This document shows, piece after piece, positions 12,600 through 23,886 of a stretch of 64,000 bases of DNA. The DNA lies in NCBI GenBank assembly GCA_030549775.1, contig CM060177.1, positions 93,857,236 through 93,921,235 of the forward strand, in the 5' to 3' direction. How positions within the stretch are numbered: position 1 is the stretch's first letter; each line of letters opens with the position of its first letter. The notes under the pieces were generated by a model. It searched no databases and was not told the DNA's origin. It saw only the letters and a program-made list of their open reading frames with translations. The position numbers were made by a program, and so were the translations under genes. Source of the stretch: Tamarix chinensis (taxonomy: Eukaryota; Streptophyta; Magnoliopsida; Caryophyllales; Tamaricaceae).

Positions 12600-12620
12600 T
12601 CAGTACACATCATGTACTGA
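12600..12620 (-). other. Hairpin TCAGTACA / TGTACTGA in left LARD LTR
   Basis: An 8-bp perfect stem with a 5-nt CATCA loop, about 455 bp from the outer LTR edge. Same module as 9,122-9,139 with a different loop. Confidence 0.65.
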
Positions 12621-13268
12621 GCAACATAACTATCCTAAAGAGATAGCATTGAGTGCGAGGTCCATGCGAAGAAAGTAATAGAGCATATAATAACCAGATA
12701 ATATCATGCTTACATATATATGTTAATTGAGAACACGAAACTCAACCTTCAAGTATAAAATAATGTAATATGGATATATGGGTAGATGGGATCCATTGGT
12801 TATTATATTTTATCATCGTGATCACAACCAATTTATTATATTAGCTTGAGGATGGAGACTCGAAGAGATCGTAACAACTAATCTAGTACTCGAACGGTAC
12901 TAGCCCTAGCTGGCCCGCCCAGAAACGTAACCAGTCCACCAATAAATAGGACACCTAATCACTTAAGTATGCATACCCCCTATAGGGCCGAAATATATCG
13001 AGACACCTATAGAGTAGAAGAGGGCCTCTCCGGACCTCGTAAGGCACCCGGGATCACAGAATAGAAAAACACCGGAATGGTACCAAGTGAATACCAAACC
13101 TAACTCGGATAGCTACCCCGAGTGATACAAGTCCCAACTCAAGATCTTTCACTTTAAGTGATTAATATTTTATTCAAGGATTTAGCCAATCATAAATTAG
13201 GCCCACATAACAACACGTAGCTCACATCTATCAATATAATGAATATCCATTATTATATCAATATTAAA

Positions 13269-13480
13269 TGGCATTAAAGCCAAGCGGCATTAAAGCCGAA
13301 CCAATCCAAGCGGCGTTAAAGCCGAACCAATCCAAATGGCATTAAAGCCGATCAATTCTAGTGGCATTAAAGCCGAACCAATTTAAGTGGCATTAAAGCC
13401 GATCGATTCCAAAGGCATTAAAGCCGATCCAATTCATGAGGCATTAAAGCCGAATAACTTTAGGAGCATTAAAGCCGAAT
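13269..13480 (-). repeat. GGCATTAAAGCC minisatellite, left LARD LTR
   Basis: About nine units of 24-26 bp have the core GGCATTAAAGCCGA followed by a variable CCAATCCAA-like spacer. GGC and GCC at the ends of the core form a short inverted repeat in each unit. The copy in the right LTR is identical in layout (19,187-19,398). Confidence 0.9.
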
Positions 13481-16400
13481 GAGTCCATGGCATAAAATAC
13501 AGCATAAGGTATCATGTAACTTCAATCAATATTCAACCCTTCACACACTTACACACATACAATATTCAAGAGGCATACGAACATGCGGTTGCATTAAATC
13601 TATAACTCATACATACATACAATTACCACAAAAGAATACAACATATGCTTGACATGATTAAATAATCAATAAGCATACTCATCACCTTCCACTTCAAGCA
13701 GACATACATCGAGAATCCGTCGTAAGTAAAGGTAAGTAATGACTTATCTAAATCCGAAGCTAGCTAAGCAAATTGAGAAAGAGAGGTGTAATTTATGCTA
13801 AAATATATTACGCTTAGCCAATTATTTTCTTAGGGTGAAATATCAATAGGAAAATAGGATAAAATATTAAGATTCCTCAATACACCCACAATGTCTCTTT
13901 CTCTTTTTCTTTTTCTTACTTAATGAATAATTTTAATTAAGGTCTCTAAGTATACTCATCAATGTTACCCAAGTATTAGAATTATAAATTCTAAATTCTT
14001 GTATTAGCATAATATTCAATTAGGTCTCAAATTTCTAGACATTTACATAAAATGACGAAAATGTCTTTATTAACCAAAAATTACCTTAAGCTTCTAAAAT
14101 TCATAACTTACTCTAAACAACATCAAATCCTAACATATCATATACCAAATTTTATGTAAAAGACCCAATGAAGATAATGGTGCACTTAAAACTCTCAAAG
14201 ACAATCTGTATTGCCCAATTTACCCATGGTTGAATATGTGCAAGCCTTATAAAAATTTCATTTCAACTCTAAATGATCCAAAACTCATAATCTAGCTTCT
14301 ATACACTATTATACATATAGGGAAATACTTAGATAATTTTAAAACAACAAAAGCACACATAAAATAGCAAGGGAGAGAGCTAAACTACTCGGATCCAGGC
14401 ATATTCATCACGAATATGCTGTAAATTCATCACCACTCTACTGAAAATTCATCAACTCTTCACTAAATATTCATCACTTTTCCAGCAGGTATAAACATAT
14501 AAAAAGAATCACACAAACCATCTTCTCATTAGATATTCATGCTTAAACACATAAGGTAGAAGCATACACATGTCATACAATATTTTTCAAGATATTATTT
14601 CATGCTTATAATTAAAATAAAGCTATCCACACATAAGAGAACATATAATACACCTAGCACAAAATCCTATTTCTAAAGGTTAGTTTTGTTACCAAAACTC
14701 CTAAGCTCCTTAGCAAAGCTAAAATAAGGAATCTAGCAATTCCTTCTCTAAACCACTTTGTCACCTTCAAGAATATAAGGTAAATGAGTTAGATAAACCA
14801 TGTTCAATAAATAACAAAAATGGGAAAGAAAGGAATTGGAATGGAAGAAGTGAAATATAAAATATTACTCTTGAATAGAGAGGCTTCAAAACCACCACAA
14901 AACAACCAATAACCACAAAGGAATGATGGATTAAGGTTTTGGAGGGTTAAAGGGGAGGAAAACAAGGAGAAAGGAAGGCATGAAAGGCACGAAATCTTTG
15001 CTGCAACCTACTTAACCACTGCAGCAAAAACTTCAATGTTGCTCGGCAAGGCAAATAGGAGAGGAAAAAGGAGAGGGTAGGGGAACGATTTCCTTGGTGA
15101 GAAGGGTCTGTAGATGAGGCATAACATGCAAGGAAAAAATTCCAAACAAGAATATATGGTAGAGGAGTCAAGGTCGATGCATAAAAGATGCTCGAAGTCA
15201 CCAAAAAAATCAGCTTTGCTGATATTGTAAGGCTGGTCGGGAAGCAGAAGTTTGGCTATGAATAAGCATGAGGGATTTCGACTTCAGGGATTTAAATTAT
15301 ATGGATTCATAGTATGCAATGCATACTTTCGAAGGAAACAAAAACCAAAGGAAACGGATAACCAGAGAGAGAGAACGAGTTGCTCAAAGTTGGAAAGTAA
15401 TCAACTTTGCACTCTGCTACAATCTATGATTTTATGTGCTTTTTGGGGTAGGAACGTACGATTTGGCAAAGATAGAGTAGGATCTGATATGGTGGAGTGT
15501 GGATTGAGTTTTTGGTTTGACCTTGGCCTCACTTGAGTGCTAGGATTAGGGGTGTAAGAGAGATGATAGGCTATGGTTAAGTGTGTAAGAGAAATGTCAT
15601 AAAATCATGATTATGGTACTAGTTGTACTTTTTGGTTGGGAGAAATGTAACCAAGTTACAAATCTGATTTGGTTTGGTTAGGAGACTAGTTAGGATTGGA
15701 ATATTAGTTAGAGGATTGGTTACAATTTATTTTGATTAATTAAATTGCAAGAAAGCCTAATAATGGGCACTTATTGAGAAAAATATCACTTGAGTTCTAC
15801 AAATTATGAAAATTTATGAAAATGTTTGGAATAATTTTAGAAACTCAAATATATAAAAATATTAAGTATCGGAGGATGTTTGATCCTTGACGGATGGAAA
15901 ATGATCAAAAACGGCAAAAACGGGTAAGTTGCGGAAACGCGTTTTTTCGCAAATTCATAAAATGAATAATAGGGGTTCAAGTTATCACATATTGATGCGG
16001 AATGTTTTTATAAAATCAAATATATGAAAATATTTGGTCTCGGAACTTATTTGATGACCAACGGATTAAAAATAGCAAAAACGGCTAAAATCGTCTAATC
16101 GCGTAAATGAATTTTTTTTCCGCAATTTGGTGATTCAGAAGGAAAGGGTGATACATGAATGAATAGGGGATGAACTCAAAAATATTTTTAGATTGAGTCA
16201 CAAATTTTTAAGGGATCAAAAAGTGTAAAAACAGAGAAATCGGAAGAATTGCAATAAATATATTTTATGCATAAGAGAGAATTAATCGACGAAATATCTA
16301 AAACTTTACACGAACGGAAATACAAATTTTTAACCGAAAATCGAAATCATATAATAAAATCATAATTGTGAACGAATTTATCTAAAATAATCCGCAACGA

Positions 16401-16551
16401 CAATAATTATTTAAATTCAAAATATAAACTCAAAATCGTCGATAAATCCATAAAACGAATCAAAATTAAAATAATTAAATGTTTACATCAAATTACGCTA
16501 ATAAAATAATTAAACTTAATAAAACTGAATTTACAAAAACGGGGTATTACA

Positions 16552-18063
16552 TTACTACCCCCTTAAAAAGGAACTTCGTCCCCGAAGTTCAACGAAATTG
16601 AAACAACGAAAACTTGACTAAACAATTTAATAAAACATTGACCGCAATAAATAGGTTAAAAGTTAATCTGAAGAGAAATAATACGATGTTTTATGAAATT
16701 AAATCAAGCAAAGTTGAATTAACATAAGGCATACAAAGTAAAATAGAAGAAAGGGAAATCAATGTTTAGCAAATCAAAGACAATGGGATAAAAAGACGAA
16801 ATACACCCGTAAAATCAAAACAAGATATAAAATACTATTCCTTAAAATAAAGTCTAACAAGAGAATAACAAAATTGTATAACATGAGGTTCAAATAGAAG
16901 GAAGGAAATGAAAATTCTAAAGATTACACAATTCTAACAATACAACCAACACATAATACACACATAAAAATTTATACAATGAGTTATCTCTATAACATCA
17001 CATATGAAAACGAGGCTAACACTTGTCTCAACGACTCATAAAAGATCCTCATACGCACCAACCACATACATCTAGGTCAAGGAGATTTCTAAACCTAAAA
17101 TACTTCACTAACGAGCTCCTTAATCTACACTACAGCCATGATAGTCCAAACACTTTAATTTGAAAATGCTGCTACTATAGCAACTATAGCATTTAGAGCC
17201 CACAATTTTTATTTATCTATTTATTTATTTTTTATTATTTTGACTATTCACTAATAGTTCTCCTCATACAAGATAAAACTTAACACATCAGCAATTAGAT
17301 AAGCACATGCATATTTTATGGGGAAGAATCTTCACACATTAAGGTTTAAATTACTAACACAAAATGAAAAACCAAAACAATATGTAAATGAATGGTAATC
17401 AACAAAACTCAAATATGAACATGTATCAAAAGTCATACGGCATTATTAAAATCACTAGGGTAATTAAGGCACCCTACACACTGCTTAAGAAAATGAACAC
17501 CTCTATCCAAATCTCAACATTACCATTATCATTATCTCAATTCTAGGTTTCTCCCAATTGAAAATGACACATCTATTTAAACATCACCATCAAGGTTACA
17601 AACCTAAGTTTTTTTTTTCCACAATTCCAAAAGTAAAACAACTCAATAAAAAAAATGGTTATAATTTATATTATATCATGTTACATCTAACAAGGTACAC
17701 CTTAAGGTTGTCAATCCATGAAACCTGAAATACTAGGGTTAGCCAAGTGGGGTTACTACCCCCTTAAAAGCAAACTAATTACAAAACCATAATACTCAAA
17801 ACACATATAATACAAGGTTAATGCAAGTTAAGCATGTAAAACAACAAACGCTCATATAGTAAGATATAAACACAACAACTGATCACAAGGTCACTTACAC
17901 TACCCAAACACACTTTCCTCACAAGCTAATCTGAGTTTTAAAAATCACTTGACCCTTTTATCAAAACCCAAATTGAGCACTTAAAACAAATCTTGGATCG
18001 TTAAAAATTGAATTTCAAAAACTTAAAATCCAATTTTAAAAACCAAAAGCTCTGATACCAACT
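16552..18063 (-). other. Non-coding core of the LARD
   Basis: This 1,512-bp stretch carries the polypurine tract at its left edge (+ strand TTACTACCCCCTT) and the primer site at its right edge. It has no reading frame or domain for gag, protease, reverse transcriptase, RNase H or integrase. It contains A-rich and T-rich tracts and no tandem repeat. It presumably holds only packaging and priming signals. Confidence 0.85.
18049..18060 (-). other. Primer-binding site for initiator tRNA-Met
   Basis: GCTCTGATACCA on the + strand is the complement of TGGTATCAGAGC, the standard 12-nt plant retrotransposon site for the 3' end of initiator tRNA-Met. It lies three bases inside the 5' LTR and fixes the element's direction as minus. 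Confidence 0.95.
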
Positions 18064-18517
18064 TGTAACACCCCAAAATTTACTACATTTTTTTTTTGTT
18101 TTATAAGCGGAAGCATTAACATAACATAATGGGTGTTACCGCCACACATAGCACGAGTCTAGTCCATACCTTTCTCGTACTACGCGCAAGGCAAAAACTT
18201 TACATCAAATAAATAAAAACTTACGGAAATAGATATAAATAGCAAAAGACTTGAATAATTTAGACATAATAACATAGTATGGAGTACATGCTCCAAATAA
18301 TACAATATATAAAAAGCGATAAGGGGGTTAAAAGAGATGAAGAGTCCAAAAGCGATATCCAAAATTTAGGGCACATAACATGTGCGACATTAGATAGAAT
18401 GACTCTACGCCCTAACCCCGAGGGTATAAACCCGCATCACTCCGCATGAGGAACCTCCTTAAAGTCCGCAGAATCATCATCATATATCTGCGACACAACA
18501 TCTACAAATGTGTAGTA

Positions 18518-18538
18518 TCAGTACACATCATGTACTGA
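18518..18538 (-). other. Hairpin TCAGTACA / TGTACTGA in right LARD LTR
   Basis: Identical to 12,600-12,620. Confidence 0.65.
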
Positions 18539-19186
18539 GCAACATAACTATCCTAAAGAGATAGCATTGAGTGCGAGGTCCATGCGAAGAAAGTAATAGA
18601 GCATATAATAACCAGATAATATCATGCTTACATATATATGTTAATTGAGAACACGAAACTCAACCTTCAAGTATAAAATAATGTAATATGGATATATGGG
18701 TAGATGGGATCCATTGGTTATTATATTTTATCATCGTGATCACAACCAATTTATTATATTAGCTTGAGGATGGAGACTCGAAGAGATCATAACAACTAAT
18801 CTAGTACTCGAACGGTACTAGCCCTAGCTGGCCCGCCCAGAAACGTAACCAGTCCACCAATAAATAGGACACCTAATCACTTAAGTATGCATACCCCCTA
18901 TAGGGCCGAAATATATCGAGACACCTATAGAGTAGAAGAGGGCCTCTCCGGACCTCGTAAGGCACCCGGGATCACAGAATAGAAAAACACCGGAATGGTA
19001 CCAAGTGAATACCAAACCTAACTCGGATAGCTACCCCGAGTGATACAAGTCCCAACTCAAGATCTTTCACTTTAAGTGATTAATATTTTATTCAAGGATT
19101 TAGCCAATCATAAATTAGGCCCACATAACAACACGTAGCTCACATCTATCAATATAATGAATATCCATTATTATATCAATATTAAA

Positions 19187-19398
19187 TGGCATTAAAGCCA
19201 AGCGGCATTAAAGCCGAACCAATCCAAGCGGCGTTAAAGCCGAACCAATCCAAATGGCATTAAAGCCGATCAATTCTAGTGGCATTAAAGCCGAACCAAT
19301 TTAAGTGGCATTAAAGCCGATCGATTCCAAAGGCATTAAAGCCGATCCAATTCATGAGGCATTAAAGCCGAATAACTTTAGGAGCATTAAAGCCGAAT
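19187..19398 (-). repeat. GGCATTAAAGCC minisatellite, right LARD LTR
   Basis: Same nine-unit array as in the left LTR, with no visible change in unit number. Confidence 0.9.
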
Positions 19399-22300
19399 GA
19401 GTCCATGGCATAAAATACAGCATAAGGTATCATGTAACTTCAATCAATATTCAACCCTTCACACACTTACACACATACAATATTCAAGAGGCATACGAAC
19501 ATGCGGTTGCATTAAATCTATAACTCATACATACATACAATTACCACAAAAGAATACAACATATGCTTGACATGATTAAATAATCAATAAGCATACTCAT
19601 CACCTTCCACTTCAAGCAGACATACATCGAGAATCCGTCGTAAGTAAAGGTAAGTAATGACTTATCTAAATCCGAAGCTAGCTAAGCAAATTGAGAAAGA
19701 GAGGTGTAATTTATGCTAAAATATATTACGCTTAGCCAATTATTTTCTTAGGGTGAAATATCAATAGGAAAATAGGATAAAATATTAAGATTCCTCAATA
19801 CACCCACAATGTCTCTTTCTCTTTTTCTTTTTCTTACTTAATGAATAATTTTAATTAAGGTCTCTAAGTATACTCATCAATGTTACCCAAGTATTAGAAT
19901 TATAAATTCTAAATTCTTGTATTAGCATAATATTCAATTAGGTCTCAAATTTCTAGACATTTACATAAAATGACGAAAATGTCTTTATTAACCAAAAATT
20001 ACCTTAAGCTTCTAAAATTCATAACTTACTCTAAACAACATCAAATCCTAACATATCATATACCAAATTTTATGTAAAAGACCCAATGAAGATAATGGTG
20101 CACTTAAAACTCTCAAAGACAATCTGTATTGCCCAATTTACCCATGGTTGAATATGTGCAAGCCTTATAAAAATTTCATTTCAACTCTAAATGATCCAAA
20201 ACTCATAATCTAGCTTCTATACACTATTATACATATAGGGAAATACTTAGATAATTTTAAAACAACAAAAGCACACATAAAATAGCAAGGGAGAGAGCTA
20301 AACTACTCGGATCCAGGCATATTCATCACGAATATGCTGTAAATTCATCACCACTCTACTGAAAATTCATCAACTCTTCACTAAATATTCATCACTTTTC
20401 CAGCAGGTATAAACATATAAAAAGAATCACACAAACCATCTTCTCATTAGATATTCATGCTTAAACACATAAGGTAGAAGCATACACATGTCATACAATA
20501 TTTTTCAAGATATTATTTCATGCTTATAATTAAAATAAAGCTATCCACACATAAGAGAACATATAATACACCTAGCACAAAATCCTATTTCTAAAGGTTA
20601 GTTTTGTTACCAAAACTCCTAAGCTCCTTAGCAAAGCTAAAATAAGGAATCTAGCAATTCCTTCTCTAAACCACTTTGTCACCTTCAAGAATATAAGGTA
20701 AATGAGTTAGATAAACCATGTTCAATAAATAACAAAAATGGGAAAGAAAGGAATTGGAATGGAAGAAGTGAAATATAAAATATTACTCTTGAATAGAGAG
20801 GCTTCAAAACCACCACAAAACAACCAATAACCACAAAGGAATGATGGATTAAGGTTTTGGAGGGTTAAAGGGGAGGAAAACAAGGAGAAAGGAAGGCATG
20901 AAAGGCACGAAATCTTTGCTGCAACCTACTTAACCACTGCAGCAAAAACTTCAATGTTGCTCGGCAAGGCAAATAGGAGAGGAAAAAGGAGAGGGTAGGG
21001 GAACGATTTCCTTGGTGAGAAGGGTCTGTAGATGAGGCATAACATGCAAGGAAAAAATTCCAAACAAGAATATATGGTAGAGGAGTCAAGGTCGATGCAT
21101 AAAAGATGCTCGAAGTCACCAAAAAAATCAGCTTTGCTGATATTGTAAGGCTGGTCGGGAAGCAGAAGTTTGGCTATGAATAAGCATGAGGGATTTCGAC
21201 TTCAGGGATTTAAATTATATGGATTCATAGTATGCAATGCATACTTTCGAAGGAAACAAAAACCAAAGGAAACGGATAACCAGAGAGAGAGAACGAGTTG
21301 CTCAAAGTTGGAAAGTAATCAACTTTGCACTCTGCTACAATCTATGATTTTATGTGCTTTTTGGGGTAGGAACGTACGATTTGGCAAAGATAGAGTAGGA
21401 TCTGATATGGTGGAGTGTGGATTGAGTTTTTGGTTTGACCTTGGCCTCACTTGAGTGCTAGGATTAGGGGTGTAAGAGAGATGATAGGCTATGGTTGAGT
21501 GTGTAAGAGAAATGTCATAAAATCATGATTATGGTACTAGTTGTACTTTTTGGTTGGGAGAAATGTAACCAAGTTACAAATCTGATTTGGTTTGGTTAGG
21601 AGACTAGTTAGGATTGGAATATTAGTTAGAGGATTGGTTACAATTTATTTTGATTAATTAAATTGCAAGAAAGCCTAATAATGGGCACTTATTGAGAAAA
21701 TATCACTTGAGTTCTACAAATTATGAAAATTTATGAAAATGTTTGGAATAATTTTAGAAACTCAAATATATAAAAATATTAAGTATCGGAGGAGGTTTGA
21801 TCCTTGACGGATGGAAAATGATCAAAAACGGCAAAAACGGGTAAGTTGCGGAAACGCGTTTTTTCGCAAATTCATAAAATGAATAATAGGGGTTCAAGTT
21901 ATCACATATTGATGCGGAATGTTTTTATAAAATCAAATATATGAAAATATTTGGTCTCGGAACTTATTTGATGACCAACGGATTAAAAATAGCAAAAACG
22001 GCTAAAATCGTCTAATCGCGTAAATGAATTTTTTTTCCGCAATTTGGTGATTCAGAAGGAAAGGGTGATACATGAATGAATAGGGGATGAACTCAAAAAT
22101 ATTTTTAGATTGAGTCACAAATTTTTAAGGGATCAAAAAGTGTAAAAACAGAGAAATCGGAAGAATTGCAATAAATATATTTTATGCATAAGAGAGAATT
22201 AATCGACGAAATATCTAAAACTTTACACGAACGGAAATACAAATTTTTAACCGAATATCGAAATCATATAATAAAATCATAATTGTGAACGAATTTATCT

Positions 22301-22473
22301 AAAATAATCCGCAACGACAATAATTATTTAAATTCAAAATATAAACTCAAAATCGTCGATAAATCCATAAAACGAATCAAAATTAAAATAATTAAATGTT
22401 TACATCAAATTACGCTAATAAAATAATTAAACTTAATAAAACTGAATTTACAAAAACGGGGTATTACAACAGA

Positions 22474-23119
22474 CCTTTCATATAATTTAGACATGTATGG
22501 GGAAAAGAAAAATGAAGCTTACTCGATAAGTTTTAATTTGGTACCATTTTACATTTTGCCAAAATTAGAATTTTGAATTTTATAATCACTGATGTATTTA
22601 GTGTAGTTTTATTTTTTCTTCAGCATGAATTGTCAACGGTCCTTTTTGGTGGAATTTTTTTATATAATATTCGCTTGTGCATATCAATGGTTTGCCTACT
22701 GTATTTTTATATAACAACATTTGCAAACAATTAATGATATTATATAATCTACTAATGGTGATAATATTATTTTGCATTTATGATAACCCTTCAATTGTAA
22801 GTTATTGACGGTCTTATTATTATTACTATAAGTGCCCACTAAGGTATATTGTTTTTGTAAACTTGTAATGTAGATCGTCAGCCAATATTGATTTTTGTAA
22901 ACTTATAGTATAGACTGCCAACCAACCATTGAAGCTTAATTTGCCTAATTCAAAAGGTTAGCCAGCTAATACTCATAGGCCATCAATAAATCCTTAAAGA
23001 TCATCCTGTCTACCTTTGGGGAGATAATCATTAGGTGTGTAATGCCAACGAAAAATTAAGGATGTTTAGCTCATCTACCCTAGGGGCAATGATGGATGTA
23101 AAAGATAAAATTTTGAAGG
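22474..23119. other. Unassigned AT-rich stretch
   Basis: Single-copy-looking AT-rich DNA between the LARD and the gypsy LTR piece. No domain or element end was seen. It would be the tail of the old gypsy internal region or the start of its second LTR if the nested model holds. Confidence 0.35.
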
Positions 23120-23487
23120 AAATGATAATATATGTATTTCTCAAATCATTGTTATTAGGGTTTAAGGGTAATGACCCAAAAAGTAGAGATCAACCCACTA
23201 AACGTTTGGACACACTCACCCCTTCTCGTTACTCTTCCTATTATTTACTAGGCTAGTTTACTATACAGAACAATGATGGTTCCTTATTCCTGACCACACA
23301 ACATTCTCCCTCCCCCTTTCCCTCTTATCCGGACCTATCTTTATTAATTGAGTCATGTACTCATTTTAGGAGAATGATATTATTGATGCAATTTTACATT
23401 TTTCTTCTCTCATCTTTCCTCTAAAATTTTCCTTTGACATTCTTTGATTATTTAAGATTTATTCTCGATTTATAAAATACTAACAAC
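23120..23487 (+). mobile_element. Second copy of the old gypsy LTR end
   Basis: Aligns with 3,016-3,372 over its length and ends at CTAACAACA without a primer site after it, as expected of a 3' LTR or solo LTR. Its TATA region is decayed (TTTATTAATT). With gag in between, the two pieces may be the two LTRs of one old element later split by the solo LTR and the LARD. Independent fragments of the same family are also possible. Confidence 0.6.
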
Positions 23488-23886
23488 ACTTCCATGATAT
23501 TTTTTTTTATAATTTTATATTTATATATACTAAAAATTATTAATTGTTAAATTTTATTCTTAAAATAAATGATGACAACTATTTGAAAGGTGAACGGTGT
23601 ATATTATTATAAAAACAAAAGTTAAAAAGGTTTCCCTGTCGCCACGCCAATTGGTGCCCGGAGGTCAAATAGCCCACGACAATTGCAGGTGCTTTGACAT
23701 CCGACCTTTTCTGACACATATGGGCGAACCCCTGCTACTGTCAGTTTTAGCCCAATCAACGTTTAATCTTCGATCGCAATTCGCACGAACCCCTTCTCCA
23801 CCACCAAACTTCCATAGTCTTACGCCCTGACCTCCTTTACCTTGCTGCCTTCTGATTTCTGATTTATTTGAATTTCCCCGCCAAAA
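23488..23886 (+). promoter_or_regulatory. Presumed promoter and 5' UTR of EAF6
   Basis: The stretch between the gypsy LTR end and the EAF6 start codon is AT-rich to about 23,590 and then becomes more GC-rich (23,640-23,880). It contains TATATTTATATATAC near 23,515-23,530 and a CCCAATCAACG (CCAAT) word near 23,752. The transcription start cannot be fixed from sequence. Short open frames on both strands here (23,597-23,830; 23,665-23,907) have no recognisable content. Confidence 0.35.

Larger units (their letters stand above)
12146..16551 (-). repeat. LARD 3' LTR (left copy), 4,406 bp
   Basis: On the + strand it runs from TGTAACACCCCAAAATTT to CGGGGTATTACA. It differs from the right LTR at about 12,404 (C), 12,871 (G), 15,579 (A), 15,877 (T) and 16,339 (A), plus one extra A near 15,781. 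It contains the hairpin at 12,600, the shared TATGCATACCCCCT block at 12,950-12,982, the palindromic box at 13,145, a minisatellite at 13,269-13,480 and a purine-rich + strand segment around 14,930-15,250. Open frames at 12,262, 14,947 and 15,252 recur in both LTRs simply because the LTRs are identical; none has a recognisable domain. Confidence 0.93.
12146..22468 (-). mobile_element. Young non-autonomous LTR retrotransposon (LARD type, Tekay/Del-derived)
   Basis: A complete element of 10,323 bp flanked by the duplication ACAGA (12,141-12,145; 22,469-22,473). Two LTRs (12,146-16,551 and 18,064-22,468) differ by about five substitutions and one 1-bp indel by eye. The core (16,552-18,063) lacks any open frame over 60 codons. 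The tRNA-Met primer site (18,049-18,060) is next to the right LTR and the polypurine tract next to the left LTR, so the element reads on the minus strand. The stretch before the 3' LTR, with GGACGAAGTT then AAGGGGGTAG, is the familiar end of Tekay/Del chromovirus internal regions. The lack of gag-pol with long LTRs fits the LARD definition. It must be mobilised in trans. Confidence 0.93.
18064..22468 (-). repeat. LARD 5' LTR (right copy), 4,405 bp
   Basis: Near-identical to the left LTR with a constant offset of 5,918 bp until the single-base deletion near 21,700. Variant bases are A at 18,322, A at 18,789, G at 21,497, G near 21,794 and T near 22,256. As the 5' LTR of a minus-strand element it would hold the active promoter, but I saw no clear TATA box like those of the other LTR family. 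Confidence 0.93.

Noticed and set aside
13269..13480. Array with regular direct repeats and spacers, CRISPR-like at first look
   Set aside because: Eukaryotic LTR minisatellite: units are 24-26 bp in direct contact, spacers are degenerate copies, and no cas genes are near. The same holds for the arrays at 31,885, 41,905 and 42,940.
12262..21454. ORFs that occur twice with identical protein (60, 85 and 94 codons)
   Set aside because: They are in the two near-identical LARD LTRs; identity reflects recent duplication, not selection. No domain was recognised.
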